Assembly (NCBI GenBank): GCA_039519185.1
Contig: CM076847.1
Location: 74,101,247 to 74,165,246 of the forward strand
Length of the DNA stretch: 64,000 nucleotides
Direction: 5' to 3'
DNA from: Astragalus membranaceus
Lineage: Eukaryota > Streptophyta > Magnoliopsida > Fabales > Fabaceae
Shown: positions 1 through 12,105 of the stretch, piece by piece
Layout: each line of letters opens with the position of its first letter
How positions within the stretch are numbered: position 1 is the stretch's first letter
Program-made: the position numbers and the translations under genes
Notes under the pieces: generated by a model
What the model was told of the DNA's origin: nothing
Seen by the model: only the letters and a program-made list of their open reading frames with translations
Database searches by the model: none

Positions 1-301
1 ATACTACAAAATACATTCACAGTCTGAAGGGATAATGTCTAGTAGTATATCTTGCATGACAGAACAACAAGCTCCTGTTGTCCAAGGAAGCTGTGATAGC
101 ATACTTTCTAGTTTCTAACATATTTCTTATTTTTTCATTCATTTTTTCACATTTAGTGTTTTCTGTAATTAATTTCCATGCAAGTATATGTGAAGATCCT
201 TTTTTTCTGTTACTGCTTATGTTGTTACATAAGTGAAATAGTGAAAATGTTGCAGCATCTTGAATGACAAGACTTGATGGTCTTGTTTCTATTTCAGTTA
301 T

Positions 302-381
302 GTTATATTGATCCTGGAATTGCTAGTGAGGAGGAGATGGAAAAACTTAAGACGATAGATAGTATCTTCCTTGAATTATAG
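302..381 (+). pseudogene. Exon-like open stretch of unknown origin
   Basis: After a good acceptor (TCTATTTCAG) there is an open reading stretch that encodes CYIDPGIASEEEMEKLKTID and a few more residues before a TAG. I do not recognise it. It could be another exon scrap of the same captured region as the O-fucosyltransferase and kinase pieces, or chance coding. The rest of 1-790 shows nothing I can name. Confidence 0.25.
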
Positions 382-790
382 ACAACCATATAAAGATCTT
401 TGCTACATCAAGGTACCATCTCATATTTCATGCCATACAACTATTTTTCTTGGCACTTTTTCTGACTATGATTTTAGTACAACATTGGAGATGTTGGAAG
501 AGACACATTTGAAGGTTTTATGAATTGATGCAGATAACTTTCTCAGTTACAGCTGCTGGAGCTGGATAAAATCTCAGTTATTTATCATCACTGAGGCATT
601 AATACTAGACATTCAGTAGCAGCGGGTGGTGACCATTTCGCTGTATAGTTTTCATCTCATAATATATCTCAATTATAGGATATTTTGATTTCTTTGTGCA
701 CAAATTATATCCTTATGATTGGGATGACAAGTATACTAACTTTGCCATTTCTCACTTTGTTTCTTATTTTCGTTACCGGATAATATGTAG

Positions 791-1192
791 CTGCTGTGCG
801 TGAGCAGATGTCAAATGGATATTTGCTTATTGCAACTAGTGGAGGATTGAATCAACAAAGAACTGGGGTAAGTAGGACATGATCTGCCATCTTAGTTGCT
901 CCCTCCCATACATATTAAAAGGAAAAGATAAGAGTTTTATTTTATGCTATAGTCTCGTATATAATCAACTCTGATTCAGTTGTTTATGTGAATATGGGGC
1001 TTGCCAAGGTTCTCTTGCCTAGTCTTGCAGATAATTTAAGTTTTTTAAAACAAAAATGAATAAATTCTTTTGGTGGAAATGACATTTATGTTCCTTCATC
1101 CAGATAACAGATGCTGTTGTCGTTGCACGAATTCTTAATGCTACGTTAGTTGTACCTGAGTTAGATCATCATTCTTTTTGGAAAGATGATAG
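791..1192 (+). pseudogene. O-fucosyltransferase (plant GDP-fucose type) exon fragments
   Basis: Two exon-like blocks lie at 791-867 and 1104-1192. Each is bounded by AG before and GT after (donors GTAAGTAGG and GTAACC). The first encodes SNGYLLIATSGGLNQQRTG and the second ITDAVVVARILNATLVVPEL followed by DHHSFWKDD. These match the conserved N-terminal nucleotide-sugar region of plant protein O-fucosyltransferases (family pattern NGYLxVxxxGGLNQxR, then A-R-hydrophobic-NATLVVPELD and SFW). The family are Golgi type II proteins of about 500 residues. Only about 55 residues are present, with no signal anchor, no start and nothing downstream, so this is a fragment. The kinase-like exon that follows comes from a different family, which argues for capture rather than simple decay of a resident gene. 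Confidence 0.8.
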
Positions 1193-1411
1193 GTAACCTG
1201 CATATTCTATCATGGATCATATAAGAATCAATTTTAATAGTTCATTTAACGAAAGACACTTTTGTTTGAATACAGTGACTTTACAGTTTTCTGAAAATTG
1301 AAAGTCACCATAATTCACAATTGTGTGAACAAATTCAAAATGTTGTATAAGAAATATTTGTTTACTTCTACTTTGGGCTGTTAATTACTGAGTTGTTTTC
1401 ATGATTTTAGA

Positions 1412-1500
1412 CAATAAGCTACATGGCTGAGCGTGTTGTTGGGCATGGATATTTTGATATGAGTGTGCCTGCTGAGATGCTGGTGAAGCTGATTCTGCCT
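1412..1500 (+). pseudogene. GSK3/SHAGGY-like kinase exon fragment (glycine-loop region)
   Basis: After a TTTAG acceptor the frame reads TISYMAERVVGHGYFDM. Plant GSK3/SHAGGY kinases have the nearly invariant TISYMAERVVGTGSFG at this point, the start of the ATP-binding glycine loop. In this copy the loop residues are altered (GTGSFG has become GHGYFD) and the similarity fades within about 30 codons, so no working kinase could be made. The nucleotide sequence beyond still resembles the next part of the exon but with indels. It lies 220 bases after the O-fucosyltransferase exon, on the same strand. Confidence 0.7.
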
Positions 1501-1814
1501 CATGCAAGAAAGCAGTGTATCTATTTGATTTCTGCCTATAAAAGTGTAGTTCACATTATGTACTTTCTGCCTATAAAAGTGTATCTATTTAATTTTAAGT
1601 GGTTAATTAATAGGTTATTTTTTTCCTGTTGAACTAGTAGGAAATGCTTGAGGTTGATATGAGAAATGTTAACTTTAAAGTAAATGTTACTAGACACTTA
1701 CTTTATAGGCAGAATCTTTTTACTAGTTTCTTTTGAAGGAAATACTATTAATATGAGAAATGTTACTACTAGACACTCATATCAAAATGATAAAGAAAAT
1801 ATAAAAAGAAACTA

Positions 1815-2153
1815 GACATTTAGCATCGTTTGTTTCAAACAAGCGATGCTAAATGTCTTTTTTTTTATCAAGAAAGTGACATTTAGCATCGGTTGTTTCA
1901 AACAACCGATGATAAATGTATCAATAAATGACATTTAGCATCAGTTGTTTGAAACAACCGATGCTAAATGTCATTTTTTTTTATCAAAAATGACTTTTAG
2001 CATCGGTTATTTGGAACAACCGATGCTAAATGTCACTTTCAGGACATTTAGCATCGGTTGTTTGGAATAACCGATGCTAAATGTCACTTTCAGGACATTT
2101 AGCATCGGTTGTTTCAAACACCCGATGCTAAATGTCATTTTCAGGACATTTAG
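1815..2153. repeat. Palindromic repeat array, left part
   Basis: About six tandem units lie here, each a near-perfect palindrome of about 43 bp built on GACATTTAGCATCGGTTG and its complement, separated by short spacers such as ATTTTTTTTTATC or TTCAG. Each unit could fold into a hairpin of about 19 bp. Arrays of this type (TTTAGCRTCGGTT) resemble the subterminal repeats of plant CACTA (En/Spm) elements, but I cannot find a CACTA terminus here, so the class is inferred. The array is cut by an LTR element and resumes at 10237. Confidence 0.8.
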
Positions 2154-4413
2154 TGTAGCGACCGAAAAATCCGGAGGAGGGATTCTTCGAAGTTCTTGAA
2201 TGAAGCCGCCACCAAAGTTTTAGTTTAAGGGCAAACATTGGAAAATCCCTATTGAGTGGATAAAGGGGTCTTGCGGACCAGATTTAAGTTCGGGAGTCGT
2301 TTATGCGTAGGGAAGGTATTAGCACCCTACGACATCCTTCCTAAGGAAGGTTACCTTTTAACCAAATGTGTAAGCGTTTATTAATTCAAAAATAATGTTT
2401 TTACCCTAATAATAATAAATAAAACTCGATAAACGGTTGGTTATTTTTCTGTACTTTTTGAGAAAAATGAATTAAAAGAAAGAAAAAAAAAGTTTTTTAT
2501 TAGTGCAATTGACAGAGGTCGGCCGCCCTCTGGTCCTACGTATCTCCTGGTAGAGAATCAAATCACACGTAGTTCTTGGTAAAAAATATTTGTGAGTTTG
2601 GTTTTTTTTATATATGAAAAAAAATGATTTTTGATGGAATAAAAAAAAGGCAAAACACAGTAAGTTGTAAAACAGTAATCAGAAGGGTGCAGTTAGCAGC
2701 AGGGTACCGTATTTTTAAAAGAGGGGTGCGAATAGCAGAGCCCAGTTCGTTTTCAAAGGCTTTTGGGCTAGGGTTGTTGTAAAAAGAAAGGGTGGTGTGA
2801 ATATCAATCTGATATTTAAATTAAAAAAAAATAAAAATAAACAAATCAGTATACAAAACAAAGAAGCAAATTAGGGAACCCTAATTTGTTCTTCCAACGC
2901 GCCGCAAGAGAGTTTCATAAACAGAGAAAAGAGAAGAAAGAAAAAAGGAGAGGGAGAGAGGAAAGAAGAAGGAGAAGGGAAGAGGAAAAAAAAAACCAAG
3001 GTGAGAGTGAAGGGGGATTCGGGTGCGGACAGAGAGAGAGAGAGAGAGAGAGAGACGCGGTGAGAAGGGGAAAGAAGAGCGATGGAGAGAGAGAGCGCCG
3101 AAGGAGACCACCGGAGGGCGTCGTGCGCTGGTGGCGATGACAGAGGAACGACGCCGGGGGGATAACCACGGTGGTGTCGTGGTGGTTCCGGCGGTGCGAA
3201 CGCGAATGGTATTGAGATCTCGCGCCGGAGCTTCAGCGAAGGCGACGGGAACTCGTGGAGAGTGCCACGGCGCGAGATGAAATGCAACGGAGATGACTAC
3301 GCCGGAGTGCTGCGACGGCGCCGATGGGAAGGGTTCCACCGCGACGGCGATGACTGTGGTGTTCACCGGCGAGTTCGACGGCGACTGGGGGTGTTTTTTT
3401 TCGGTTCGTTTATTTTCCTTTCCTTTCCCTTATTTCTATTCTGATTCTCATTTTTCATGTTTTGTTGTTGTTTTATTTCTGAAAGGGTATTGTGTTTGGT
3501 TGTTGGTTGTTTTATGGTGTGTAGGTGGTGATGGTTGGTCACGGCTGTGGTTTTGCGCTTTCAGTGGTGGTGGTGGTTTTAGAGAGGGTCAAAGATGGGG
3601 TGGGGTGCTGATTTTCTGCTTGTGTTTCAGTTTCTATTGGTTCTCTGTTTCACTCCCTTTTTGAATTTTGTTTTTGTGTTACTGTCTGTGTGTATGCTAC
3701 CGTGTTTTTTTTTCTTTGTTTGCTTTGAGTCTGAATTTATAAACATATTATGTGGTGTAGGGTGGAGTGTCAAGTAGAGGGTTGTGGCCATAGGAGACAA
3801 AGGTTGTTGGTGCAGCTGCTGCAAAGCTGTTTGGCTTGTGTAATTTTAGGAAAACTACAAAGAGACAAGGAGAAGGAGGTTTTGTGTTGATGCTAGAAAT
3901 AGCTTCCATGCCAACAGCAACACCAACCCGTGTAGCAGCAACATCCCTTGAATTTTTGCAAATTGAAATTGTACTCTTTTTGTCTATTTTTCCAATTTCT
4001 TTTGTACTATTTTGTATTTCAATTTTGTCTGTACATGTGTTAATAGTTGACTTTGTAAAAAAAAAGCTGATTATAATAATAAAAAAAATGTTTATTCACA
4101 ATCTGATTTTTATTAGATTTTAATAACAAAATTAAACTGATAACAACGACGATAAACATATGTACACGACGAGACGCGAACGCGCGTCCGCAACGCGAAT
4201 TTGCGTACCAAAATAAACACTCGTACACAACGAGACGCGAACACCCGTCCACAACGGGGACAAAAATGTGTACATTATTAACAATAGCACACGCGCACTA
4301 ATGAGAAGTAACACGCCTATACACGACTGGGAACGACACACATAAACGACAAAGACAATATTTTGGATTTTCTAGTAAGTTTTAAATTAGCCGGACAAAA
4401 TTAGGGTATGACA
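2154..4413 (+). repeat. 5' LTR (2,260 bp)
   Basis: It begins TGTAGCGACCG and ends ATGACA. From 2749 on it is nearly identical to 8561-10231. Inside are a GC-rich block (about 3040-3400), a (GA)n run at 3031-3055 that is a few repeats shorter than in the 3' copy, and a CG-rich tail with ACGCGAACGCGCG-type words (4150-4330). The short open frames in this block are by-products of purine/pyrimidine-rich DNA and occur on both strands; I do not regard them as genes. Confidence 0.88.
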
Positions 4414-7400
4414 GCTGCCCCTCTTTATTTATATTTTACTAGGAAATATGAAGGGTTTCCAAATTTCTCGAGTAAAATAGAAATAAAGATAAAAAGACAC
4501 TAATTTTGTCAAGACTATTGTTTTATTTTTTTTAGAAACTCTTGAAAAATTGGGTTGACATAGAACAAAAGTAAATAAGGATCACCGGGGATCTGAAGGA
4601 GCACTAGGCTCTAATGGTCTAATTCGCAGTCGATGCTTGGTGCATTGATTGGAGTTAAACTGAAGGACCGACGAGGTCTGAAGGGCATGCCTAAGCCTGA
4701 TGGACCAATGCGTCTGATGGAGCGCAAACTAGCAACGGTACTAGTAAAACGGTCTGCTTGGGGGGTGGCCTTTTTCGAGCGGCCATGGGGGCAAGGTCAG
4801 GTCGTTGACCTGATTTGCACACCTCGAAGGACATGCACTGTGTTTTTTAGGCGGACACAACTAGTCTGAAGGGCCTGGGGCCGGATGATCCGTCGGTTGC
4901 TCGATAACGCGACGTGCGATCTGGATTGAAGGACCATGGTTGGTCTGAAGGAGCGCTTGGGCTCTGAGGGACCGCTGGGGGTCTGGAGGAGCGCTTGGGC
5001 TCTGAGGGACCACTGGGGGTCTAAAGGAGTACTGAGATTCTGAATTGTGGTATGAGACCAGCGCTTGGAGCACTGACTTTGAGGGAACAAACTATTGGGA
5101 TCGGCACATGGCGCACCTGCCTAGAACATACCTAATGATTGCATTTACCTGAGACGAGAAAAGCCATCTACATTTGGCATGTCTAAAAATGCAATGAATG
5201 ATGTATGCGTGCAACATAGGTATGTGAAATGGTAAGTGTTCGATGGGGTGAATGAAGTGTGGCAGATGCTGTGAGTTGAAGTTGATGGGACATGGAGGTT
5301 GACGAACAACGTGTGTGAATGCAGATAAAGTAGGAATGTGGTCGTGCTGATTGATTTTGGTGGAATGATGACCGTAATGGAATGAGCAATTTTTTTTCTT
5401 TTTGTCTTTTTTGCTTTTCTCTTTTTTCTTGGTATATGAGTGTATGAAATGCAAAGTGTGAATGTGATGCAAATGTAATGCTTTGACGCGAATGTCATGC
5501 ATGGTACAAAGATATGATCAGTAATGTAAAAAAAACTCTTTTTTTTTGGGGCAACGATGAGACCGACACTTGGACATCTATCGAAGCGAACAATGTCATG
5601 CGTGTAATGTGATGAACGTGCAATGATTGGTATCTGGGGGATGATGAATGAAATGGGTATACCATGGGTGTTGAACCTGGTGGAATGAGAAAGTCGACAA
5701 CGGTGTATGAAATGTGGATGTGACTGTAGTGATTAATTTTTGGTGTGATGATAAATGCAATGAATGGACTTTTCTTTTTGCTATTTCTTATTTATTTTTG
5801 CTTCTTTTCTTGATGCATGCAATGCGAATGTGAATATGATGTGTATATAAAAATTTGATACAAATGCTAGGGCGAATAAAAGGAAACACATGAATGCATA
5901 GCAAATGATATGATTGGTGATGTAAAAACCTTTTTCTTTGGGCAACGATTAGACCGGTGTTCAGCACATCTATCGAAGCAAAAAAGTGTTATAGGTATGC
6001 AATGTGATGAATGTGCAATGCGAAAGTAAATGGACTACAAAAAGGCCGTGAATTGTGGGCGCTGGAGTTGGCCGGGAATAAAAACCGATGAGTTGTGTAT
6101 GCGCATGCCGATAACATGTGAATGCAAATGTACTGATGATTGCATGATGGAATGATCTATGCTTTGGTGGGAGTAACGGGTGCAATGTGGATGATTTTTG
6201 CCTTTTTGGTTTTCTCTTGTTTTGCCCCTTTTCATGAATAAATGAATGAGTGAATGAATGAATGAACGTGCACACGTAATGCTTAGATGAAGGATTGTGG
6301 TAGCCGCATGAGTTGATGTTGTATGATGCAATGATTGGATGTTTGTTGGGATGTGAGAGGTTTTTTTTTTTTTTTTGTCTTTTCGCTTTATTGTCTTTTT
6401 GGTATTTGATGAATGCATGAAATGAGAATGCGAATATGATAGGTATGCAATATTGTGATGCAAACGCCATGGTGAATAAAAGGAAGTGCATGAATGCATG
6501 GTGCGATGCTATGATATGATTGATTGGGATGCAGACAGACTTTGGGTAATAATGAGACCGACATTCGGCTTTTTATTGAAGCAATACGTGTTATGTACGG
6601 GTATGCATGTACGGATACACAATGCGTAATGCGAAAGAAGCCAAATTGTGTAGGCAAAAACAAGTCGAATGTGAATGCATGTACAATACTTGCATGAGAG
6701 AGTGGTGATGAGTATGATCAGAGGCAGGGTTTAATTCATGCATGATTTGTTGGTAACAACATTTTTGTAAGGATGCAAAAATGTTTGATGAGAAACAAAA
6801 CTTTTGATGCTGGAAACAAAGGGCTGAACCTTTTGAATTGATCGTTCCTTGGAAGAAAGATTATTGTTGGCTTGGACTTGAACTCTGGTAAGCTCAAGGT
6901 TGTCCCCTTGAAAAGTGTGGCTTGCGGCAATGTATTAGTGCCACTTCTAGAGATCGAGATGTGTATTTGCAGATGGGTTTTCATTTGGTTATGATGACCC
7001 ATGATGGCTAAGCTTTCAAGTCTAAGATGTTAACTTAGAGGGATTGTCATTATTGTGTGTCCCTCTCTTTGAAGCATTTGTTTAATAAATATGAAAAAAG
7101 ATGTGAATGCAAATGAATGTGCCAGTTGACTCAGGGTTCAAGAAATGTAGGGTATGTGACACGTGAGTGGGGTGAAGGATGAGGTTTATTGGCTCAAGCC
7201 TATGAGAGATAAGCTTGCCCCAAGGTAAGAAATGTTTGACTGTCCCAATTTTGACTTCAAATAGTGGGGAGTGAAACAGTCTGTCTTTGTCTAGGGAGGA
7301 CAATGACAACTAAGGATATAGACTGATTGAGGGATTGGGAAATATGCTGGTATTGAGAGTGACAAGTGACTAGGAATGAATGGAATGGGAGGCAAAAGGA

Positions 7401-8560
7401 TTCTTTCGGCCCAAAGCATATGATGCCCCGGTCTATAAGAGGACAAGGTTACCCCAATCCATGAAAGATGAAAATTGCCCCATCTCGAGTGGGATTGTGA
7501 CAGGGTGCAAAGTTAGAATAATGATTTGGAAATTGGTCTGGTATGGCTATATGGGTGTAGTATATGAACGGGATAAAAGATGAGGGTATTTTGGGGATGC
7601 TAAAAATCTCCCTGAGTTTGAGTGGAATGGAGGGCGAATTTCCCCGACTTTAGGTGGAGTGAAGGGTGACGGGATTGCCCCACTTTGGAATGGTATTTCA
7701 AATGATTGCTTCTAGTGGGGTTGTGAAAGGCGACAGAGTTATGGTGATGGTTATGAACTGAGGGTGATATATGAATGGGGTGGGCAATGAATAAACCTCC
7801 CCAAAGTTGAGTGGAGTGAGAGGTGAAGGGAATGCCCCCTAGTACACACTTTTGGTTCTCTTTAAGAACAACTCAAATGCAATGAAAGTTTTGACTTTCT
7901 AGTATAAGGAGGGGCTCCACTTGGTGACCACTAGACCTTGTTTTAATGCAACATGAATGCATCTTGGAGTGCAAGTCCTTCTCCTTTTTACCAACTTTCC
8001 TTTTTTGATTGTTTGTTTTTTTCTGTTGAGCAGCTTTCTTTTTTCTGCTTGTTTGTTTTTCTTTTAAGCAGCTTTCTTTTTTCTGCTTGTTTGTTTTTTC
8101 TTTTTGAGCAAATAAATTATTCTGATTATTTTGTCCTAGAGTACAAGCTTTGAGAGAAATGGAAGCAACCAATCACTGATCAGAATAGGCCTTAGGATTG
8201 TAATATGGCCAATGGTTAATGATTCATGAATGAAACGACTACTTTGCTCCTGAGAGTGTTCGGGGTTGGTTGAGACAAAGAATCTTTTATGTGCTTCATG
8301 GTAGAATGAACCTGTTTTAGGGTTGTGGCGCATTTGAGGGTTTATGGGGGATTGGATGCTTAGGCCAAAGGAAGTGTTTGAGGGTTTATTTCAGACGAGG
8401 ATCTTTTTTGATGGCGTGAAGTATCAGCTCACAATTTCTACCGCTTTGGTTTTCAGGATTTTTCAATCCCCTTTTTTTTTATTTCACTTTTCTTGTGATT
8501 TTTCTTTTTTCTTTCGAGCGGAGTGCTGCGACTACTTTTCTTTTTTCTTTTTTCTTTTTT
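4414..8560 (+). other. Internal region of the LTR element, non-coding, with degenerate repeats
   Basis: No retroviral-type domain is visible on either strand. Structure present: a tandem repeat of about 38 bp near 4930-5045 (GGTCTGAAGGAGCGCTTGGG units); long diverged repeats built on GAGACCGACACTTGG...ATCTATCGAAGC near 5560, 5950 and 6550; many ATGAATG/TGAATG words (5160-6700); and repeated GATTGCCCCA/GGAGTGA motifs (7140-7860). Pyrimidine tracts precede 8561. The polypurine tract expected before a 3' LTR is absent, consistent with a deletion there. Confidence 0.7.
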
Positions 8561-8841
8561 CGTTTTCAAAGGCTTTTGGGCTAGGGTTGTTGTAAAAAGA
8601 AAGGGTGGTGTGAATATCAATCTGATATTTAAATTAAAAAAAAAATAAAAATAAACAAATCAGTATACAAAACAAAGAAGCAAATTAGGGAACCCTAATT
8701 TGTTCTTTCCAACGCGCCGCAAGAGAGTTTCATAAACAGAGAAAAGAGAAGAAAGAAAAAAGGAGAGGGAGAGAGGAAAGAAGAAGGAGAAGGGAAGAGG
8801 AAAAAAAAACCAAGGTGAGAGTGAAGGGGGATTCGGGTGCG

Positions 8842-8873
<32 letters not shown>

Positions 8874-10231
8874 CGCGGTGAGAAGGGGAAAGAAGAGCGA
8901 TGGAGAGAGAGAGCGCCGAAGGAGACCACCGGAGGGCGTCGTGCGCTGGTGGCGATGACAGAGGAACGACGCCGGGGGGATAACCACGGTGGTGTCGTGG
9001 TGGTTCCGGCGGTGCGAACGCGAATGGTATTGAGATCTCGCGCCGGAGCTTCAGCGAAGGCGACGGGAACTCGTGGAGAGTGCCACGGCGCGAGATGAAA
9101 TGCAACGGAGATGACTACGCCGGAGTGCTGCGACGGCGCCGATGGGAAGGGTTCCACCGCGACGGCGATGACTGTGGTGTTCACCGGCGAGTTCGACGGC
9201 GACTGGGGGTGTTTTTTTTCGGTTCGTTTATTTTCCTTTCCTTTCCCTTATTTCTATTCTGATTCTCATTTTTCATGTTTTGTTGTTGTTTTATTTCTGA
9301 AAGGGTATTGTGTTTGGTTGTTGGTTGTTTTATGGTGTGTAGGTGGTGATGGTTGGTCACGGCTGTGGTTTTGCGCTTTCAGTGGTGGTGGTGGTTTTAG
9401 AGAGGGTCGAAGATGGGGTGGGGTGCTGATTTTCTGCTTGTGTTTCGGTTTCTATTGGTTCTCTGTTTCACTCCCTTTTTGAATTTTGTTTTTGTGTTAC
9501 TGTCTGTGTGTATGCTACCGTGTTTTTTTCTCTTTGTTTGCTTTGAGTCTGAATTTATAAACATATTATGTGGTGTAGGGTGGAGTGTCAAGTAGAGGGT
9601 TGTGGTCATAGGAGACAAAGGTTGTTGGTGCAGCTGCTGCAAAGCTGTTTGGCTTGTGTAATTTTAGGAAAACTACAAAGAGACAAGGAGAAGGAGGTTT
9701 TGTGTTGATGCTAGAAATAGCTTCCATGCCAACAGCAACACCAACCCGTGTAGCAGCAACATCCCTTGAATTTTTGCAAATTGAAATTGTACTCTTTTTG
9801 TCTATTTTTCCAATTTCTTTTGTACTATTTTGTATTTAAATTTTGTCTGTACATGTGTTAATAGTTGACTTTGTAAAAAAAAAGCTGATTATAATAATAA
9901 AAAAAATGTTTATTCACAATCTGATTTTTATTAGATTTTAATAACAAAATTAAACTGATAACAACGACGATAAACATACGTACACGACGAGACGCGAACG
10001 CGCGTCCGCAACGCGAATTTGCGTACCAAAATAAACACTCGTACACAACGAGACGCGAACACCCGTCCACAACGGGGACAAAAATGTGTACATTATTAAC
10101 AATAGCACACGCGCACTAATGAGAAGTAACACGCCTATACACGACTGGGAACGACACACATAAACGACAAAGACAATATTTTGGATTTTCTAGTAAGTTT
10201 TAAATTAGCCGGACAAAATTAGGGTATGACA
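8561..10231 (+). repeat. 3' LTR, lacking its first ~595 bp
   Basis: It matches 2749-4413 of the 5' LTR with few substitutions and small indels, and ends at the same ATGACA. The first 595 bp of the LTR (2154-2748) have no counterpart before 8561, where an unrelated T/C-rich stretch adjoins CGTTTTCAAAGG. A deletion spanning the polypurine tract and LTR start, or a template switch during reverse transcription, would explain this. Confidence 0.85.
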
Positions 10232-10236
10232 TTTAG

Positions 10237-10458
10237 CATCGGTTGTTTCAAATAACCGATGCTAAATGTCATTTTCAGACAGCAAAAACAGTGATGAAAT
10301 GGACATTTAGCATCGGTTATCTGAACACCCGACGCTAAATGTGACATTTAGCGTCGGTTAAATAACCGATGCTAAATGTATGACATTTAGCATTAGGAGA
10401 TTTAGCGTCGGGCGATAACCGACGCTAAATGTCCAATTTAACCGACGCTAAATGTCTT
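10237..10458. repeat. Palindromic repeat array, right part
   Basis: This continues the array at 1815-2153. The units are more diverged (CATCGG and CGTCGG variants) and some are half-units, down to ACCGACGCTAAATGTC near 10440. The two halves sum to about 560 bp once the LTR element is removed. No CACTA terminus is visible at its right edge (CATTAGCGTTGGACTAAAAG). Confidence 0.75.
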
Positions 10459-10474
10459 TTTTCCATTAGCGTTG

Positions 10475-12105
10475 GACTAAAAGCAGTTTTAGAGGGTTTG
10501 GCAACATAGTTCAATAGTTGTCACAAGTAGGAAAATAGTAATTGTATTTTTGTAGTTATGGACCACCATTATAATGTTTTCTTGCTACTATCATTTGTTA
10601 CAAGGAAGTGCTAATGTATAGCACATGGCATGAACCCTCATTGAACACAAGTTATATAGGAATTCTTTTCTGTTCTCCGGGTTTAGTGGTATTTTGTTGT
10701 TATCTCCTTATTCAATACTAATTTCATTTGACATATTAGTACCCTTGAATCAAATGGGTTGTTGCTCTGTTGTTTTTCCAATATTATTCAACTAAAATGG
10801 ATTATTAGCTTATGTTTAAATGTTGTATGTAGTAAGAATGCAAGGTTAACGAATGACACATTGACACCACCTCATATACATTGTAAAGAGAAAATTCTTG
10901 TAACCATGTTCTACGTCATTACGTGGGTACCTCATAATACATACCACTAATGACGGTTTACATTGTGCATAACATGTGTTGGTATAACATGTTTGCACCG
11001 TACGTATTAGTTGCCACTCTACACCGTGCAACACACGGGTGAGCGCCCTAGTACTTATTATTAAAAAAGAACTCAAATAGTGGTTTTAGTTCAAAGTGAT
11101 ATTCTTAAAAAATTGTTCCATCGACTCCTAATATAGTATTTCAACTGATATATTGCTAATTTTTTATTTCAAAAATAATGAAAACATGAAAAATAATGAT
11201 ATAGTTTTTATTATAGTATTTTAATTCATATAAAAATTAAAATAAAATTTTTATTGTAAAATAATCTAATATTTTAATATTTAAAAGGTCACACTTGCGG
11301 TGGCGGTTCATATGTTTTGGATGTGGAATGCCACACCTTTAAATTTTGTAGTTGCAATTTTTGTTTATTATAAAGTTTGTAGTAACCTTAATTTTAGTTT
11401 ATAAATTAATGATATATTCACTCACTACTAACTTTTTACTTTTCCTATTAGCTATGTAGCCGTTAACTTTTTAAGTTTTTTAATATTTAAAGTGAAAGTA
11501 TTAAGAAAAAATATAATTATTCATTTATAACACTACGTAAAATGATATTCTTAAAAATTCATTTGATGCACTTGAAATATAATATTTGGTTTCGTAGATG
11601 GCTACTGAATGCATTTTTGATGGTATAATACATATAAATAGTTGTTGCCAGTCCATGAGCTCCACACACACAAGTCTTATAGACCATCTATAGTGTGGAA
11701 ATGAGAGCTTCAAAGAATTAAGAACAAAAAAGATCTACAACTCTTTCTATTTGTAAAAACAACATGACATAATTTCACAAATTTCGTTTGTTCTACATTT
11801 TGTGGCTAAAATTTTTTAAACCATGGAGTACTGAATGAACTCTTATAATTGTTTCACTCTAATAAAATAATATTTCAAAATATTAATCTCATGATAATTA
11901 TTAACAATTATTTATATCACAAAATACATACACTATATAAGAATACGTCTAAAATTTATATTTGATATAAAAAATTTAAATCATATTGATATTATAATAT
12001 ATTTTTAACTATATACTTGATTTATAATTTTACTTAATATATTTTATACAAAAAATTAATAAAATAAAATTTAAAAACCCGTGCAACGCACGGGCATTCC
12101 CCTAG
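10475..12105 (+). other. AT-rich intergenic DNA with two Helitron-like 3' ends
   Basis: I find no coding sequence. At 11031-11051 a GC hairpin around CCGTGCAACACACGG is followed by CTAG then T. At 12078-12105 a perfect stem, CCCGTGCAACGCACGGG, is followed after seven bases by CTAG then T. A GC stem 7-12 bases before a CTRR end inserted at T is the hallmark of a Helitron 3' terminus. I could not identify matching 5' TC ends. Confidence 0.5.
12078..12105 (+). mobile_element. Helitron 3' terminus
   Basis: A 7-bp GC stem with a 3-base loop (CCCGTGC-AAC-GCACGGG) is followed by ATTCCCCTAG and a host T. This matches the consensus 3' end of plant Helitrons. The extent of the element upstream is unknown. 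Confidence 0.6.

Larger units (their letters stand above)
2154..10231 (+). mobile_element. Non-autonomous LTR retrotransposon, complete insertion with TSD TTTAG
   Basis: The element starts TGTAGCGACCG and ends GGGTATGACA. It is flanked by the 5-bp duplication TTTAG (2149-2153 and 10232-10236), and removing it rejoins the palindromic array. It consists of a long 5' LTR (2154-4413), about 4.1 kb of internal DNA and a shortened 3' LTR (8561-10231). I see no gag, protease, RT or integrase in any frame, so it must have been mobilised by enzymes from another element. The orientation is set by the LTR order and is otherwise arbitrary. A full-length relative of the LTR lies at 60959-63468 on the other strand. 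Confidence 0.9.

Noticed and set aside
1800..2150. CRISPR-like array of regularly spaced repeats
   Set aside because: Repeats are palindromic with short simple spacers that are not unique, in a plant genome; subterminal transposon repeats explain it.
2871..3366. Overlapping serine/leucine- and arginine-rich frames on both strands, repeated at 8660-9184
   Set aside because: They lie in the purine-rich part of an LTR, exist on both strands, and appear in other LTR copies with indels in the GA run; this is low-complexity DNA, not a gene.
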